A DNA stretch of 38,956 nt from Bryobacterales bacterium (GTDB lineage: Bacteria; Acidobacteriota; Terriglobia; Bryobacterales; Bryobacteraceae). The notes under the pieces are model-generated. The model was not told the DNA's origin. It saw only the letters and a list, made by a program, of their open reading frames with translations, and did not search any database. The stretch spans positions 1-38,956 of the forward strand of contig JADZCI010000346.1 of assembly GCA_020851655.1 (NCBI GenBank), read 5' to 3'. Below, in pieces: positions 1-8,399 of the stretch; the first letter of the stretch is position 1; each line of letters starts with the position of its first letter. The position numbers and the translations under genes are program-made.

Positions 1-1452
1 GTCAACTTCGGCCTCCGCTACGACTACGTGTGGATCCCGGCTTTCGGCAAGGTGGAAGACAACAATATCTACACCGGCAACATGGACACCGATACCGGCG
101 AGTACTGGGTGTTGAAGGTGCCCGGCTCCTGCGCCACACTCGGCAAGGCTCCGTGCATTCCCACGCCCGATGGCAAACTGCCCGCGCACGTCATCCAGGC
201 GCCCGGCGAGAGGATCATGAACGGCAGCCCGAACATGTGGGGGCCGCGGGTTGGACTGGCCTACCGCATGTTCCCGAAGACCGCCATCCGGACTTCGGCC
301 GGCGTCTTCTTCGATAGCTGGGCGGGCGTCTACCAGTCGGCGCGCGGCATCGGCGGCAACTGGCCGATGGTTGCCACCACGATGTATGGAAACCTTAACA
401 ACCCGACACCGGCGACTCCGTTTCCGGGTGTGAAGATGAACGCCGAATGGTTGGGCGCAACGAACCTGCCGCCCGCGCTGCCCTGGCAGATGAACTGGTG
501 GTACATGGATCCGGCGTGGCAGAACGGCTATTCGATCCAGTACAACTTCGGAATTCAGCACGAACTCTCGCCGTCCACAATCGTCGAAATCGACTACGTC
601 GGGTCGGGCGGCCGGCGGCTGGACCTGGGAGCGGCGCGCAACACGGCGGTCACTCCCGGACCGGGTGACCCCACGGCCCGCATGCGTTTCCCGTACATGA
701 AGCCCACCTATTTCGCCAAGAGCATTGGGCGCAGCAGCTACAACGCCCTGCAAATGTCGTACCGGCGCCGGTTTTCCGGCGGCTTGAGCGCCGTGGTGAA
801 CTACACGTACTCCAAGTCGATCGACATCGCGTGCTCCGGTTTCTTTGGCGTCGAAGGATGCCAGGTGCAGAACGAATATGACCTGAACTCCAGCCGCAGC
901 CAGTCGACCTTCAACGTTCCTCACAACCTGGTTGCCAGCGCGGCGTATGAATTGCCGGTTGGCAAGGGAAAGAAGCTCTCGACCAACAACAAGGTGATCG
1001 ATTACATCATCGGCGGGTGGCAGATTAACGGGCTCCTTCAACTGCGCAACAGCAACCCATACTCAATCACGATTCCGGGCGATCTGGCGAACATCGGAAA
1101 CCCGAACACCTACATGCGTCCGAACGTGGTCGGCGACTCGCACATCGACAATCCGAGCAGATCCAAATGGTTCAACACGGCGGCATTTGCTCTGCCCGCG
1201 CCATACACTTACGGCAATGCGGGTAGAAACATTCTGAGGCCGGACTGGCTGAGGCGTCTGGACGCTTCCCTGTTCCGATCCTTCCCGATCAATGAACGCA
1301 TGCGGTTCGAACTCCGTTGGGAGACTTACGGCACAACGAACACGCCCATCTATAACACGCCCGTTTCCAACTTCTCGGCGTTCAACTTCGGCCAGGTGAC
1401 TGGATCGAGCGGCGAACGCAGCATGCAGGTCGGCGCGAAGTTCATCTGGTAG
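1..1452 (+). CDS. Oar-like TonB-dependent outer-membrane receptor, C-terminal part (5' truncated by window)
   Basis: The reading frame is open from base 1 and ends with TAG at 1450-1452, giving about 483 residues of a larger protein. The visible part is beta-barrel sequence rich in Asn, Tyr, Gly and Ser, with alternating aromatic strands. It contains NFGLRYDYV near the left edge, a NPSRSKWFNTAAF stretch, and a final strand ending in Trp, as expected for a BAM-inserted outer-membrane protein. Acidobacterial proteins of this kind are usually 1,000-1,200 aa, with an N-terminal carboxypeptidase-regulatory-like domain and a plug; both would lie to the left of the window. By family it would take up or bind oligomeric ligands in the outer membrane with TonB energy. 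The substrate cannot be told. The following TPR gene starts 40 bp downstream on the same strand, so co-transcription is plausible. Confidence 0.85.
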   Translation, partial: VNFGLRYDYVWIPAFGKVEDNNIYTGNMDTDTGEYWVLKVPGSCATLGKAPCIPTPDGKLPAHVIQAPGERIMNGSPNMWGPRVGLAYRMFPKTAIRTSAGVFFDSWAGVYQSARGIGGNWPMVATTMYGNLNNPTPATPFPGVKMNAEWLGATNLPPALPWQMNWWYMDPAWQNGYSIQYNFGIQHELSPSTIVEIDYVGSGGRRLDLGAARNTAVTPGPGDPTARMRFPYMKPTYFAKSIGRSSYNALQMSYRRRFSGGLSAVVNYTYSKSIDIACSGFFGVEGCQVQNEYDLNSSRSQSTFNVPHNLVASAAYELPVGKGKKLSTNNKVIDYIIGGWQINGLLQLRNSNPYSITIPGDLANIGNPNTYMRPNVVGDSHIDNPSRSKWFNTAAFALPAPYTYGNAGRNILRPDWLRRLDASLFRSFPINERMRFELRWETYGTTNTPIYNTPVSNFSAFNFGQVTGSSGERSMQVGAKFIW

Positions 1453-1492
1453 CCCTACCCCCCTGGACGAAGCGCGGCTCCCGGCGGATGCT

Positions 1493-3061
1493 ATGTTGAA
1501 TGGCATGACCGCGGGAGTCGCGCTCCTTTTTATCGGCGGCTTCGCTCAGGCGGCCCCGGTTTGCACGCCTCCCCCGGATTTGCAGGCGGAACTCGCGCGC
1601 CGGCCGAATGCGCCGGCGTACTCCGCGCTTGGCTACTGGTACATCGAGCAGAAGAAGCTGGCTTGCGCGATCAGCGCGTTGCGCGAGGCGATTCGACTCG
1701 ACCCTTCCTCCTTCGAATCCCGCTACAACCTCGGTGTTGCGCTCGGTGAGGCGGGTGATCCCGACGGGTCCGCCGAACAACTGCGCGCCGCCGTCCGGCT
1801 GAACCCGCGCGATGCGAACGCGCGGTCCGCTCTGGCTCAAGTGGAACAGCCGCTGGCCGCCGCGGCGGCACGGCATTTCCAGGAGTCTTCGCGCCTGATC
1901 GGCGCCGGGCGGCGGGAAGCGGCAATCGCGGAACTGCTGGCCGCCGTGCGCTTGAAGCCCGATTTCGCCGCGGCACTCGGCAACCTTGGCGTGCTCTACC
2001 AGCAGCAGGGCAAGGCGGCGGAGGCGGAGAAGTACTTCCGGCGAGCCGCCGAGGCCAACCCGGGCGACGCCAAACACCTCCTGAACCTCGGACTGACTCT
2101 GGCCGGGCAGAAGCGCTACACCGAGGCCGTTCAAGCTGTAGACAGGGCGCTGCAAATCACGCCCGCCAATCCCGCCGCGCTCACAGCGAAGGGAATGATC
2201 CTGCTCCGCCAGCAGCAGAGGGACGAAGCGATCGATGTATTCCGCCAGGTACAGTCCGCCGAACCGAACTCGGCGCAAGCTCTTGTGAATCTTGGAATCG
2301 CGCTGGCGGAAGCCGAACGCCACAGCGAGGCGCTCCAATCGTTCGACGAAGCGTTGCGGCTCGCGCCCGGTTTCACGGCCGCCCAACTCAACCGGGGCCG
2401 GGCGTTGTACGACCTGAAGCGGTACGAGGAATCCCGCGCGGCGTTGGAAGCCGCCTTTCGCCAGAGTCCCGATGACCTTCAGATTGCATACCGGCTCGGA
2501 TTGACCGAGGCCCGGCTGGGTGAGCCGGCGAAGGCGGCTCAACTGCTCGAGAAGGTGGCAAGGGCGGAGCCGAAGAACGATGTGGCGCAGCAGGAACTGG
2601 GGCAAGCTTTGATCGAAACGGGGCGGACGGCGGACGGGGAGACTCACCTGCGCACGGCGTTGAAGCTGAATCCGCACAACTCGCAGGCCGCATACGCGCT
2701 GCTGAAACTGCTCTCCTCCCGAGGATCGGAGGAGGCGTCGCAACTGGGGCAGCGCGTCCGGGAACTCAAAAAAGAAGAGCTCTCGGTGACACAAGCGCGG
2801 GCCTTCTCGAATTTCGGCCTGGACGCGGCGAAAGAGAAGCAGTGGCCCAAGGCCGTCGAGAATCTGCGTAAGGCCGTGGAGACCTGTGGGGATTGCGCCA
2901 TCCAGGCGGCGCTGCGCCGGAATCTCGGCTTGATCCTGGCGCAGTCCGGCGACACGGCTGGCGCAGTGGCGGAACTGCGGACCGCCGTGAAGTTGAATCC
3001 CGCCGACAAGGACGTCCAATACGCCCTGGAGGTGTTGAAGAACATGAAGGCCAGGCCGTGA
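1493..3061 (+). CDS. secreted tetratricopeptide-repeat protein
   Basis: A 522-aa protein with a short hydrophobic signal peptide (residues 1-21, cleavage likely after AQA). From about residue 40 to the end it is almost entirely 34-residue TPR units, recognisable by recurrent A-x-x-x-Y/F...L-x-P-x-x-x-x-A patterns such as AIRLDPSS, AVRLNPRD and ALQITPANP. It would be a periplasmic or extracytoplasmic protein-protein scaffold with no catalytic motif. The start at 1493 is preceded by a weak GGCGG; ATG 1505 in the same frame is an alternative and would barely change the signal peptide. Its stop overlaps the start of the next gene (GTGA, 3058-3061), implying translational coupling. TPR plus CRTAC1 pairs beside an Oar-like receptor are a recurrent acidobacterial arrangement. 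Confidence 0.85.
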   Translation: MLNGMTAGVALLFIGGFAQAAPVCTPPPDLQAELARRPNAPAYSALGYWYIEQKKLACAISALREAIRLDPSSFESRYNLGVALGEAGDPDGSAEQLRAAVRLNPRDANARSALAQVEQPLAAAAARHFQESSRLIGAGRREAAIAELLAAVRLKPDFAAALGNLGVLYQQQGKAAEAEKYFRRAAEANPGDAKHLLNLGLTLAGQKRYTEAVQAVDRALQITPANPAALTAKGMILLRQQQRDEAIDVFRQVQSAEPNSAQALVNLGIALAEAERHSEALQSFDEALRLAPGFTAAQLNRGRALYDLKRYEESRAALEAAFRQSPDDLQIAYRLGLTEARLGEPAKAAQLLEKVARAEPKNDVAQQELGQALIETGRTADGETHLRTALKLNPHNSQAAYALLKLLSSRGSEEASQLGQRVRELKKEELSVTQARAFSNFGLDAAKEKQWPKAVENLRKAVETCGDCAIQAALRRNLGLILAQSGDTAGAVAELRTAVKLNPADKDVQYALEVLKNMKARP

Positions 3062-4827
3062 GCAAGATCTCCCGCAGAGGCGCACTCACGCTGCTGGGGT
3101 TGCCCGCGGTGGCGCAGATGGCCAGCCGGGGCGTGAAGTCCGTCGCCAGAGGAAAGCCCTCCGGCAAGCCTTTCAACGCGCGCTTCACCAACGTTGCGAA
3201 GATGGCCGGCCTTACCCGCCCGCTCATCTATGGTGGCTCGACGGGTTTCGACTACATCGTTGAAAGCATGGGGACGGGCGTCGCATTCATCGACTACGAC
3301 AACGACGGCTGGATGGACCTCTTCGTGCCCAACGGCACGCGCTTCGGCGGCGCGCCCGCCGGGACGACAAACCGCCTCTACCGGAACAACCGCGACGGCT
3401 CCTTCACCGATGTTACGGAAAAGGCCGGGCTGGTGAAGAGCGGCTGGGCTGAAGGCGTGACGGTTGGCGACTTCAACAACGATGGCTTCGAGGACATCTT
3501 TATCACGTACTGGGGAGAAAATGTCCTGTACCGCAACAACGGGGATGGGACTTTCACAGACGTGACCAAGCAGGCCGGACTGTTACACGGCGGTAACCAC
3601 TGGGGAACCGGCTGCTGCTGGGTGGACTACAACCGCGACGGCTTGCTCGATCTTTTTGTCTCCAACTACGTGAAGTTCGACATGGAGCGCGTGCCTCCGA
3701 AGGGCAAGAGCGCGAGCTGCAACTGGAAGGGCGTGCCGATCTACTGCGGGCCGAGGGGGCTGGAAACGGACACCATGCGCCTGTACAGGAACAATGGGGA
3801 CGGCACGTTCACCGATGTCAGCCGGGAATCGGGCATCTCAAAGCCAACCGGAAGTTACGGGCTCTCCGTCGTGCCGGCCGATTTCGACGAGGACGGCTGG
3901 CCGGATATCTTCGTGGCCTGTGATTCGACGCCCAGCCTGCTGTTTATGAATCAGCGGGACGGGACGTTCAAGGAAGAGGCCATCGAGCGTGGAGTTGCGT
4001 TGAGCGACGACGGGGCAGAGCAGTCCGGCATGGGTGTGGCGGCGGGCGACTTCAATTGCGACGGCCACCTGGATCTCTTTAAGCCGCACTTTGCCGAAGA
4101 TACTCCCGGTTTTTATCGCAACGACGGCAAGGGCCGGTTTCGGGAAGTGACCATGGAAGCCGGGCTGGGCGTGGAGACCCGCTACATCAACTTCGGCTGC
4201 GGCATGGAGGACTTTGACAACGACGGCTGGCCGGATCTCTTCGTGAGCACCGGCAGCGTCTATCCGGAAGTAGAGAAGCAGATACCGCTGATGCCGCACA
4301 GGACACCGTGTTACATCTTCCGCAACCTCAATGGAAAGGTCTTTGAGGAACTAATGGAGGAAGCGGGCAAAGATATCGCCGTCCCCCGCGTGGGGCGCGG
4401 GTGCGCGTTCGGCGACTTCGATAACGACGGCGATGTGGATATCCTGCTGGCGGCGGTGGACGAACCGCCGGTGCTGCTGAGGAACGATGTTACAGGAAGC
4501 AATCGCTGGCTAAAGGTCAAGCTGGTGGGCGGCAAGTCCAACCGTAGCGCCATCGGCGCCCGCGTGCTCGCCCGCTATGGAGAGAAGGTGCAAGCCCAGG
4601 AGCGGATGGCGCACACCAGCTTTCTTAGCGCCAACGATCCCCGGTTGCACTTTGGACTGGGCGCATCTGAGGCAGCCGATCTGGAGGTCTGGTGGCCGAG
4701 CGGCCGCCGCGACCGTTTCGACGGCGTGGCGGCCGGCCAACTGGTGACCATCCGCGAGGGCGATGGGATCGTGGCGAAGGTCCGGTTCGGTGGCCCCCCT
4801 ACTTCAACTTCAGGGCCAGCACGCTAG
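3058..4827 (+). CDS. Tat-exported FG-GAP/VCBS repeat protein with ASPIC/UnbV domain (CRTAC1-like)
   Basis: A 589-aa protein starting at GTG 3058, which overlaps the TPR gene stop by four bases. The first residues contain SRRGALTLLG, a twin-arginine motif followed by a hydrophobic stretch, so Tat export is likely and this start is preferred to in-frame upstream codons. Seven calcium-loop repeats of the form D-x-[DN]-x-D-G-x-x-D-[LI] are visible: DYDNDGWMDLF, DFNNDGFEDIF, DYNRDGLLDLF, DFDEDGWPDIF, DFNCDGHLDLF, DFDNDGWPDLF and DFDNDGDVDIL. They suggest a seven-bladed integrin-alpha-like propeller. The C-terminus (about 500-575) has ASPIC/UnbV features (SAIGARV, HFGLG, WWPSGRRD). The molecular function of this family is not established; binding at the surface or in the periplasm is the usual inference. 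Its 3' end overlaps the convergent fucosidase gene by 29 bp. Confidence 0.88.
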   Translation: MSKISRRGALTLLGLPAVAQMASRGVKSVARGKPSGKPFNARFTNVAKMAGLTRPLIYGGSTGFDYIVESMGTGVAFIDYDNDGWMDLFVPNGTRFGGAPAGTTNRLYRNNRDGSFTDVTEKAGLVKSGWAEGVTVGDFNNDGFEDIFITYWGENVLYRNNGDGTFTDVTKQAGLLHGGNHWGTGCCWVDYNRDGLLDLFVSNYVKFDMERVPPKGKSASCNWKGVPIYCGPRGLETDTMRLYRNNGDGTFTDVSRESGISKPTGSYGLSVVPADFDEDGWPDIFVACDSTPSLLFMNQRDGTFKEEAIERGVALSDDGAEQSGMGVAAGDFNCDGHLDLFKPHFAEDTPGFYRNDGKGRFREVTMEAGLGVETRYINFGCGMEDFDNDGWPDLFVSTGSVYPEVEKQIPLMPHRTPCYIFRNLNGKVFEELMEEAGKDIAVPRVGRGCAFGDFDNDGDVDILLAAVDEPPVLLRNDVTGSNRWLKVKLVGGKSNRSAIGARVLARYGEKVQAQERMAHTSFLSANDPRLHFGLGASEAADLEVWWPSGRRDRFDGVAAGQLVTIREGDGIVAKVRFGGPPTSTSGPAR

Positions 4828-6124
4828 CCACCGGATCCGGAGCGGAGTCCGGAACGTCGATCTCCACCCGGCCGGCCTGCTGGGTGTAGCGCAAAGGCTT
4901 GGCGCCATCGAGCATCGAAACCGAAGCCAGCTTGCCGCTCATGCCTTCCAGGACGAGTTTGCCCTTGGGCCAATCGAAGACGTGCAGGTAGACGGTCTTT
5001 CCCTTCTGCGTCGTGCGTCCATAGGCGAGCCCCTGCACCGGCCCGTAGGTCGTGCCATAGATGGAGTCGCCGTTCACCTTGAGCCATTTGCCGATGGCCA
5101 GCAGCCGTTCTTCAAACTCGGGTTGGATGAGGCCCTCGGGAGTGGGGCCGACGTTCAGCAGGAAGTTCCCGCCCTTGCTGGCTACGTCGATCAGGGTGCG
5201 AATGAGATGTTGTGAGGTCTTGTACTTCAGGTCGTTGGCGTTGTAGCCCCAGGTGTTGTTGATGGTCATGCAGGTTTCCCAAAGGCGGAAGTCCTCGGCC
5301 TTGGGAACGCCGGAGCCGGCACTGTGGTCGGTGAGATCCTCACCGCCGAGCTTGGGCCCCTTCCGGGTGGGAATGGACTTGGGGCTGAACTGCTCCGGCG
5401 TATCGTAGTCGCCCGGCAGCCCGATGCGATTGTTGATCAGCGTCGCCGGCTGGAGACGGTGAATCAGGTCGTGGAAATGCGTTCCGTTGTACTTCTGCTG
5501 GTTGCGCAGGCCATCAAACCAGATGATGGCGACATCGCCGTAGCGGGTGAGCAACTCAGTGAGTTGCAAGTCCATGTACTGCAGATAGAGCGGCCACTCG
5601 GGCCGGGCGGGCTCTCCATTCCAGTTCGTGCTGGAGAGCTTGGTAGTATCGCGGAAGCCGGGGTGATCCATGTCGGGCGGCGAATAGTAGAAGCCCAGCG
5701 GCATTCCTTCCTTCTTGGCGGCTTCCGCCAGTTGCGCGACGATGTCCTTCTTGTACGGCGTGTTGCTGATCTTGTAGTTGGTGAACTCGGAGTCGAACAT
5801 GCAGAAGCCGTCGTGGTGCTTCGTGGTGAAGACCATGTAGCGCTGGCCGGCGGCCTTGGCCAGGCGCACGAACGCGGCGGCGTCGAACTTCACAGGATTG
5901 AATCTTTGCGGCAAAGCGCGGTAGTCCGCCTCGCTGATGCCCCATTTTCCCGGAACCATGATGGGCCAGGATGCTTCGACACTGGCGAGCGAGTACGGGC
6001 CCCAGTGGATGAACATCCCGAACTTCGCATCCCGGTACCACTTGGTTCTCTCCGCATCGTTGGGTGAAGCGGCAGACAGAAGGGCCGCCCCGGAAAGAGC
6101 GGCGAGGATGAGCGCGCGATTCAT
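4799..6124 (-). CDS. secreted alpha-L-fucosidase, GH29
   Basis: A 441-aa protein starting at ATG 6124. The start is chosen because an AGGAG-like GGAG (6132-6135) lies 7 nt upstream and the product begins with a clean signal peptide (MNRALILAALSGAALLSA). It has the GH29 fold signatures: FGMFIHWG near residue 36, TTKHHDGF near 101, GFYYSPPD near 145, and the nucleophile strand IIWFDG with Asp204. NFLLNVGPTPEG follows in the second half of the catalytic domain, and a short C-terminal beta domain ends the protein. GH29 enzymes release terminal L-fucose with retention of configuration; the general acid/base is not conserved and cannot be assigned. The gene lies 29 bp downstream of the L-fuconolactonase-like gene on the same strand, so hydrolysis and oxidation of fucose appear co-regulated. 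The tail overlaps the CRTAC1-like gene by 29 bp. Confidence 0.93.
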   Translation of the reverse strand: MNRALILAALSGAALLSAASPNDAERTKWYRDAKFGMFIHWGPYSLASVEASWPIMVPGKWGISEADYRALPQRFNPVKFDAAAFVRLAKAAGQRYMVFTTKHHDGFCMFDSEFTNYKISNTPYKKDIVAQLAEAAKKEGMPLGFYYSPPDMDHPGFRDTTKLSSTNWNGEPARPEWPLYLQYMDLQLTELLTRYGDVAIIWFDGLRNQQKYNGTHFHDLIHRLQPATLINNRIGLPGDYDTPEQFSPKSIPTRKGPKLGGEDLTDHSAGSGVPKAEDFRLWETCMTINNTWGYNANDLKYKTSQHLIRTLIDVASKGGNFLLNVGPTPEGLIQPEFEERLLAIGKWLKVNGDSIYGTTYGPVQGLAYGRTTQKGKTVYLHVFDWPKGKLVLEGMSGKLASVSMLDGAKPLRYTQQAGRVEIDVPDSAPDPVASVLALKLK

Positions 6125-6153
6125 ATGGATTCTCCAATTCCAGCGGTAATGAC

Positions 6154-7011
6154 TCAATCGAGGCGGTAGGCTTCTTTCGCTGTGCCGCCGAAGATTCTTG
6201 CTTTCTCTGCCGGCGAGAGTGCCGGGACCGCCTCACGCGCCAGTTCCATCCAGCCGGCATAAGTGACGCCGAGGAGACAAACTGGCCAGTCCGAGCCGAA
6301 CATCAGACGGGCCGGACCAAAGGCCTCCAGGACCGTCTCGATGTAGGGCGCCAGCGTGGAACGAGACCAGTTGGCCGGATCGGCCTCGGTGACGAGTCCG
6401 GAGAGCTTGCAGTAGACCTGTGGCCGCTTGGCCAGTTCCCGGATGTTCTCGCGCCACGGTGAGAGTATGCCTTCGCGGATCCGCGGCTTGGCGATGTGAT
6501 CGACGACAAAGACCTGGTCCGGATGCCGGTCCACGAAACGGATGGTTTGAGGCAGATGTTTCTCGAAGATCAGGATGTCGTAGCCGAGTCCGAACTGGCG
6601 TAGCGTCCGGATGCCGGCGTTGAAATCCTCGCGCAGGATAAAGCTGTCGTCGGGTTCAGCCTGGACGACGTGCCGCAAAGCAACGAGCTTGGGATTTCCA
6701 GCCAGCTCGGACAGCACCTCTTCGATTCCTTGTTGCGCCAATGGAGCCCAGCCGACGACTCCGCGGATGAAGTCGTGGCGGGCGGCGTGGTCCAGCAGCC
6801 AGCGAGTCTCTTCCAGGGTTTGGCGCGCCTGGACGGAAACGACGCCCTGAATTCCCGCGGGCGCCAGTTCGGCAGCCAGATCGCCCGGCAGAAAGTCGCG
6901 CCGCAGGACAACCATGGAATCGTCCATCCATCCGTACTCTTCGGGCGTGTAGCGCCAGAAGTGGTGATGAGCATCAATAGCGGCGATTTTCGGCGTCGCG
7001 GTAGTCGTCAT
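6154..7011 (-). CDS. amidohydrolase-2 family lactonase, probable L-fuconolactone hydrolase
   Basis: A 285-aa cytoplasmic TIM-barrel hydrolase. The metal-site and fold motifs are IDAHHHFW (His15-His17 region), VVDHIAKP (His172), CKLSGL and FGSDWPVC (Asp241), all typical of the COG3618 sugar-lactonase group. ATG 7011 is used; an in-frame TTG at 7038 is possible but neither start has a clear Shine-Dalgarno sequence. In the non-phosphorylative L-fucose pathway this enzyme opens L-fucono-1,5-lactone to L-fuconate. The assignment to fucose rests on context: it sits between a fucosidase (29 bp downstream) and a divergent L-fuconate dehydratase. Other aldonolactones are possible substrates from sequence alone. 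Confidence 0.85.
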   Translation of the reverse strand: MTTTATPKIAAIDAHHHFWRYTPEEYGWMDDSMVVLRRDFLPGDLAAELAPAGIQGVVSVQARQTLEETRWLLDHAARHDFIRGVVGWAPLAQQGIEEVLSELAGNPKLVALRHVVQAEPDDSFILREDFNAGIRTLRQFGLGYDILIFEKHLPQTIRFVDRHPDQVFVVDHIAKPRIREGILSPWRENIRELAKRPQVYCKLSGLVTEADPANWSRSTLAPYIETVLEAFGPARLMFGSDWPVCLLGVTYAGWMELAREAVPALSPAEKARIFGGTAKEAYRLD

Positions 7012-7087
7012 TAGTCGTCGAATTCGGGCTTGCCCCAAGGCCAGATCGCGTCCAGGGCCGGCGATTTGCGCTTGCGAAAGAGCATTT

Positions 7088-7107
7088 TATAACGTAAACT
7101 TCAGTTT
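7088..7107. promoter_or_regulatory. divergent fucose-locus control region: -10-like box and 12-bp operator-like palindrome
   Basis: In the 113-bp gap between the lactonase and dehydratase genes, TATAAC (7088-7093) is a good plus-strand -10 box. A weak TTGCGC lies 16 bp upstream, and the same AT-rich block reads TTATAA on the minus strand. Immediately downstream is the perfect inverted repeat AAACT-TC-AGTTT (7096-7107), placed where a repressor would cover the dehydratase start site. The IclR-family regulator at 9429-10208 is a possible binder, but nothing proves it. Confidence 0.4.
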
Positions 7108-7124
7108 TGCAATGGGGCGTCCCT

Positions 7125-8393
7125 ATGCCTGAATGCAGGATTCGTTCTCTTCGCACACACGACGCCAGGTTCGCGCTGGCAGACGGAGCTGGATCGGACG
7201 CGGTCCACTCGGAGTCGGAGTATTGCTTTGCGGTAACGATGCTGGAAACCGAATGCGGCTTGACCGGAACTGGCCTGGTGCTGACTCTGGGCGAGGGCAA
7301 CCGGCTGACCTGCGAAGCGATTGAACTGCTGGGCCAGGCGCTGGCCGGCCGCGAGATCGAGGAACTGATGTCCGGGTTCGGGGCCATCTCGCGATCCATT
7401 GCGGATCATCCACAGTTGCGCTGGCTGGGACCGCACAAGGGCGTCGTCCACCTTGCGCTGGCCTCGCTGACCAACGCTTGCTTCGACCTCTGGGCGAAGT
7501 CTCGCGGTGTACCGCTGTGGCGGTTGCTGCTCGACCTGCGTCCGGAAGAGGTGGTCTCTCTGCTGGACCTTAGTTACCTGGAAGACCTTCTCACGCGCCA
7601 GGACGCGTTGCGCATCCTGCGGGACGCGGAGGCTTCGCGGAGCGAGCGGGAAGCGGTTCTGAAGACCGGATACCGCGGGTATGACACCTCGGTCGGCTGG
7701 TTCCGCTACGACGATAACCATGTCGCGGAACTGGCCAGAAAGGCCCTGGACCGGGGGTTCAAGGCGTTCAAGCTCAAGGTGGGCTCCAAGGACGGTGAGC
7801 GGGACGTACGGCGCGCTGCCATGCTGCGAAGCCTGGTGGGAAACGATGCGCTGTTGATGGTCGATGTGAATCAGCAGTGGACCCTGCCGCAGGCGAAGGA
7901 GATGTGCCGGGCGCTACGCGACGTGAACCCATATTGGGTGGAAGAGCCCACGCACCCGGACGATGTGTTGGGACACCGGGCGCTGGCGCTGGAGATTGCG
8001 CCGATGCGGATCGCCGCGGGCGAGCACATCTCCAACCGGGTCCTGTTCAAGAACTTCATGATGGCCGGAGCGCTCCACTTCGTCCAGGTGGACTGCACGA
8101 GGGTGGCGGGTGTCAGCGAGTTTCTCACAGTGAGCCTGATGGCGCGCAAGATGGGCCTGCCGGTGGCGCCGCACGTGGGAGACATGGGGCAGTTGCACCA
8201 GCATCTGGTGCTCTTCAATCACATTGGCATGGGCCACGAGGCGCATTTTCTGGAGTACATTCCGCACGTGCGGCAGCACTTCCTGCATCCGGCCGATGTA
8301 AGCGGCGGCGTTTACCGGATTCCGCAGGAACCCGGTTGTTCCTGCGAGCTGCTGGAACTGGCGCCGGCTTTGATGGCGCATCACAGGAGTTAA
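7125..8393 (+). CDS. fucD: L-fuconate dehydratase, enolase superfamily
   Basis: A 422-aa enolase-superfamily dehydratase (two-domain: alpha+beta cap, then TIM barrel). Visible motifs fit the fuconate dehydratase group: LTNACFDLWAK near 115, KLKVG with the K-x-K pair (Lys216/Lys218), metal ligands in MVDVNQ (Asp247), WVEEPTHPDD (Glu273) and AAGEH (Glu300), then QVDCTRVAGV (Asp323) and PHVGDMG (His350) as the His/Asp dyad. It would dehydrate L-fuconate to 2-keto-3-deoxy-L-fuconate in the cytoplasm. ATG 7125 is chosen because GGGG (7114-7117) lies about 7 nt upstream; an in-frame TTG at 7107 lacks a ribosome site. It is divergent from the lactonase/fucosidase pair and only 3 bp before the transporter gene. 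Rhamnonate or other acid-sugar dehydratase activity is the main alternative. Confidence 0.88.
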   Translation: MPECRIRSLRTHDARFALADGAGSDAVHSESEYCFAVTMLETECGLTGTGLVLTLGEGNRLTCEAIELLGQALAGREIEELMSGFGAISRSIADHPQLRWLGPHKGVVHLALASLTNACFDLWAKSRGVPLWRLLLDLRPEEVVSLLDLSYLEDLLTRQDALRILRDAEASRSEREAVLKTGYRGYDTSVGWFRYDDNHVAELARKALDRGFKAFKLKVGSKDGERDVRRAAMLRSLVGNDALLMVDVNQQWTLPQAKEMCRALRDVNPYWVEEPTHPDDVLGHRALALEIAPMRIAAGEHISNRVLFKNFMMAGALHFVQVDCTRVAGVSEFLTVSLMARKMGLPVAPHVGDMGQLHQHLVLFNHIGMGHEAHFLEYIPHVRQHFLHPADVSGGVYRIPQEPGCSCELLELAPALMAHHRS

Positions 8394-8399
8394 CGTTTG
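8385..8399 (+). promoter_or_regulatory. ribosome binding site that fixes a TTG start
   Basis: AGGAG at 8385-8389 lies inside the last codons of the dehydratase gene. It is 7 nt before TTG at 8397-8399, an ideal spacing. The next ATG codons in this frame lie inside the first membrane helix, so TTG is the likely initiator of the transporter. Confidence 0.75.

Noticed and set aside
1442..3085. Long open frame on the minus strand (547 codons) opposite the TPR gene
   Set aside because: The composition is Leu/Arg/Gln-rich and periodic because it mirrors the TPR repeats; it has no ribosome site.
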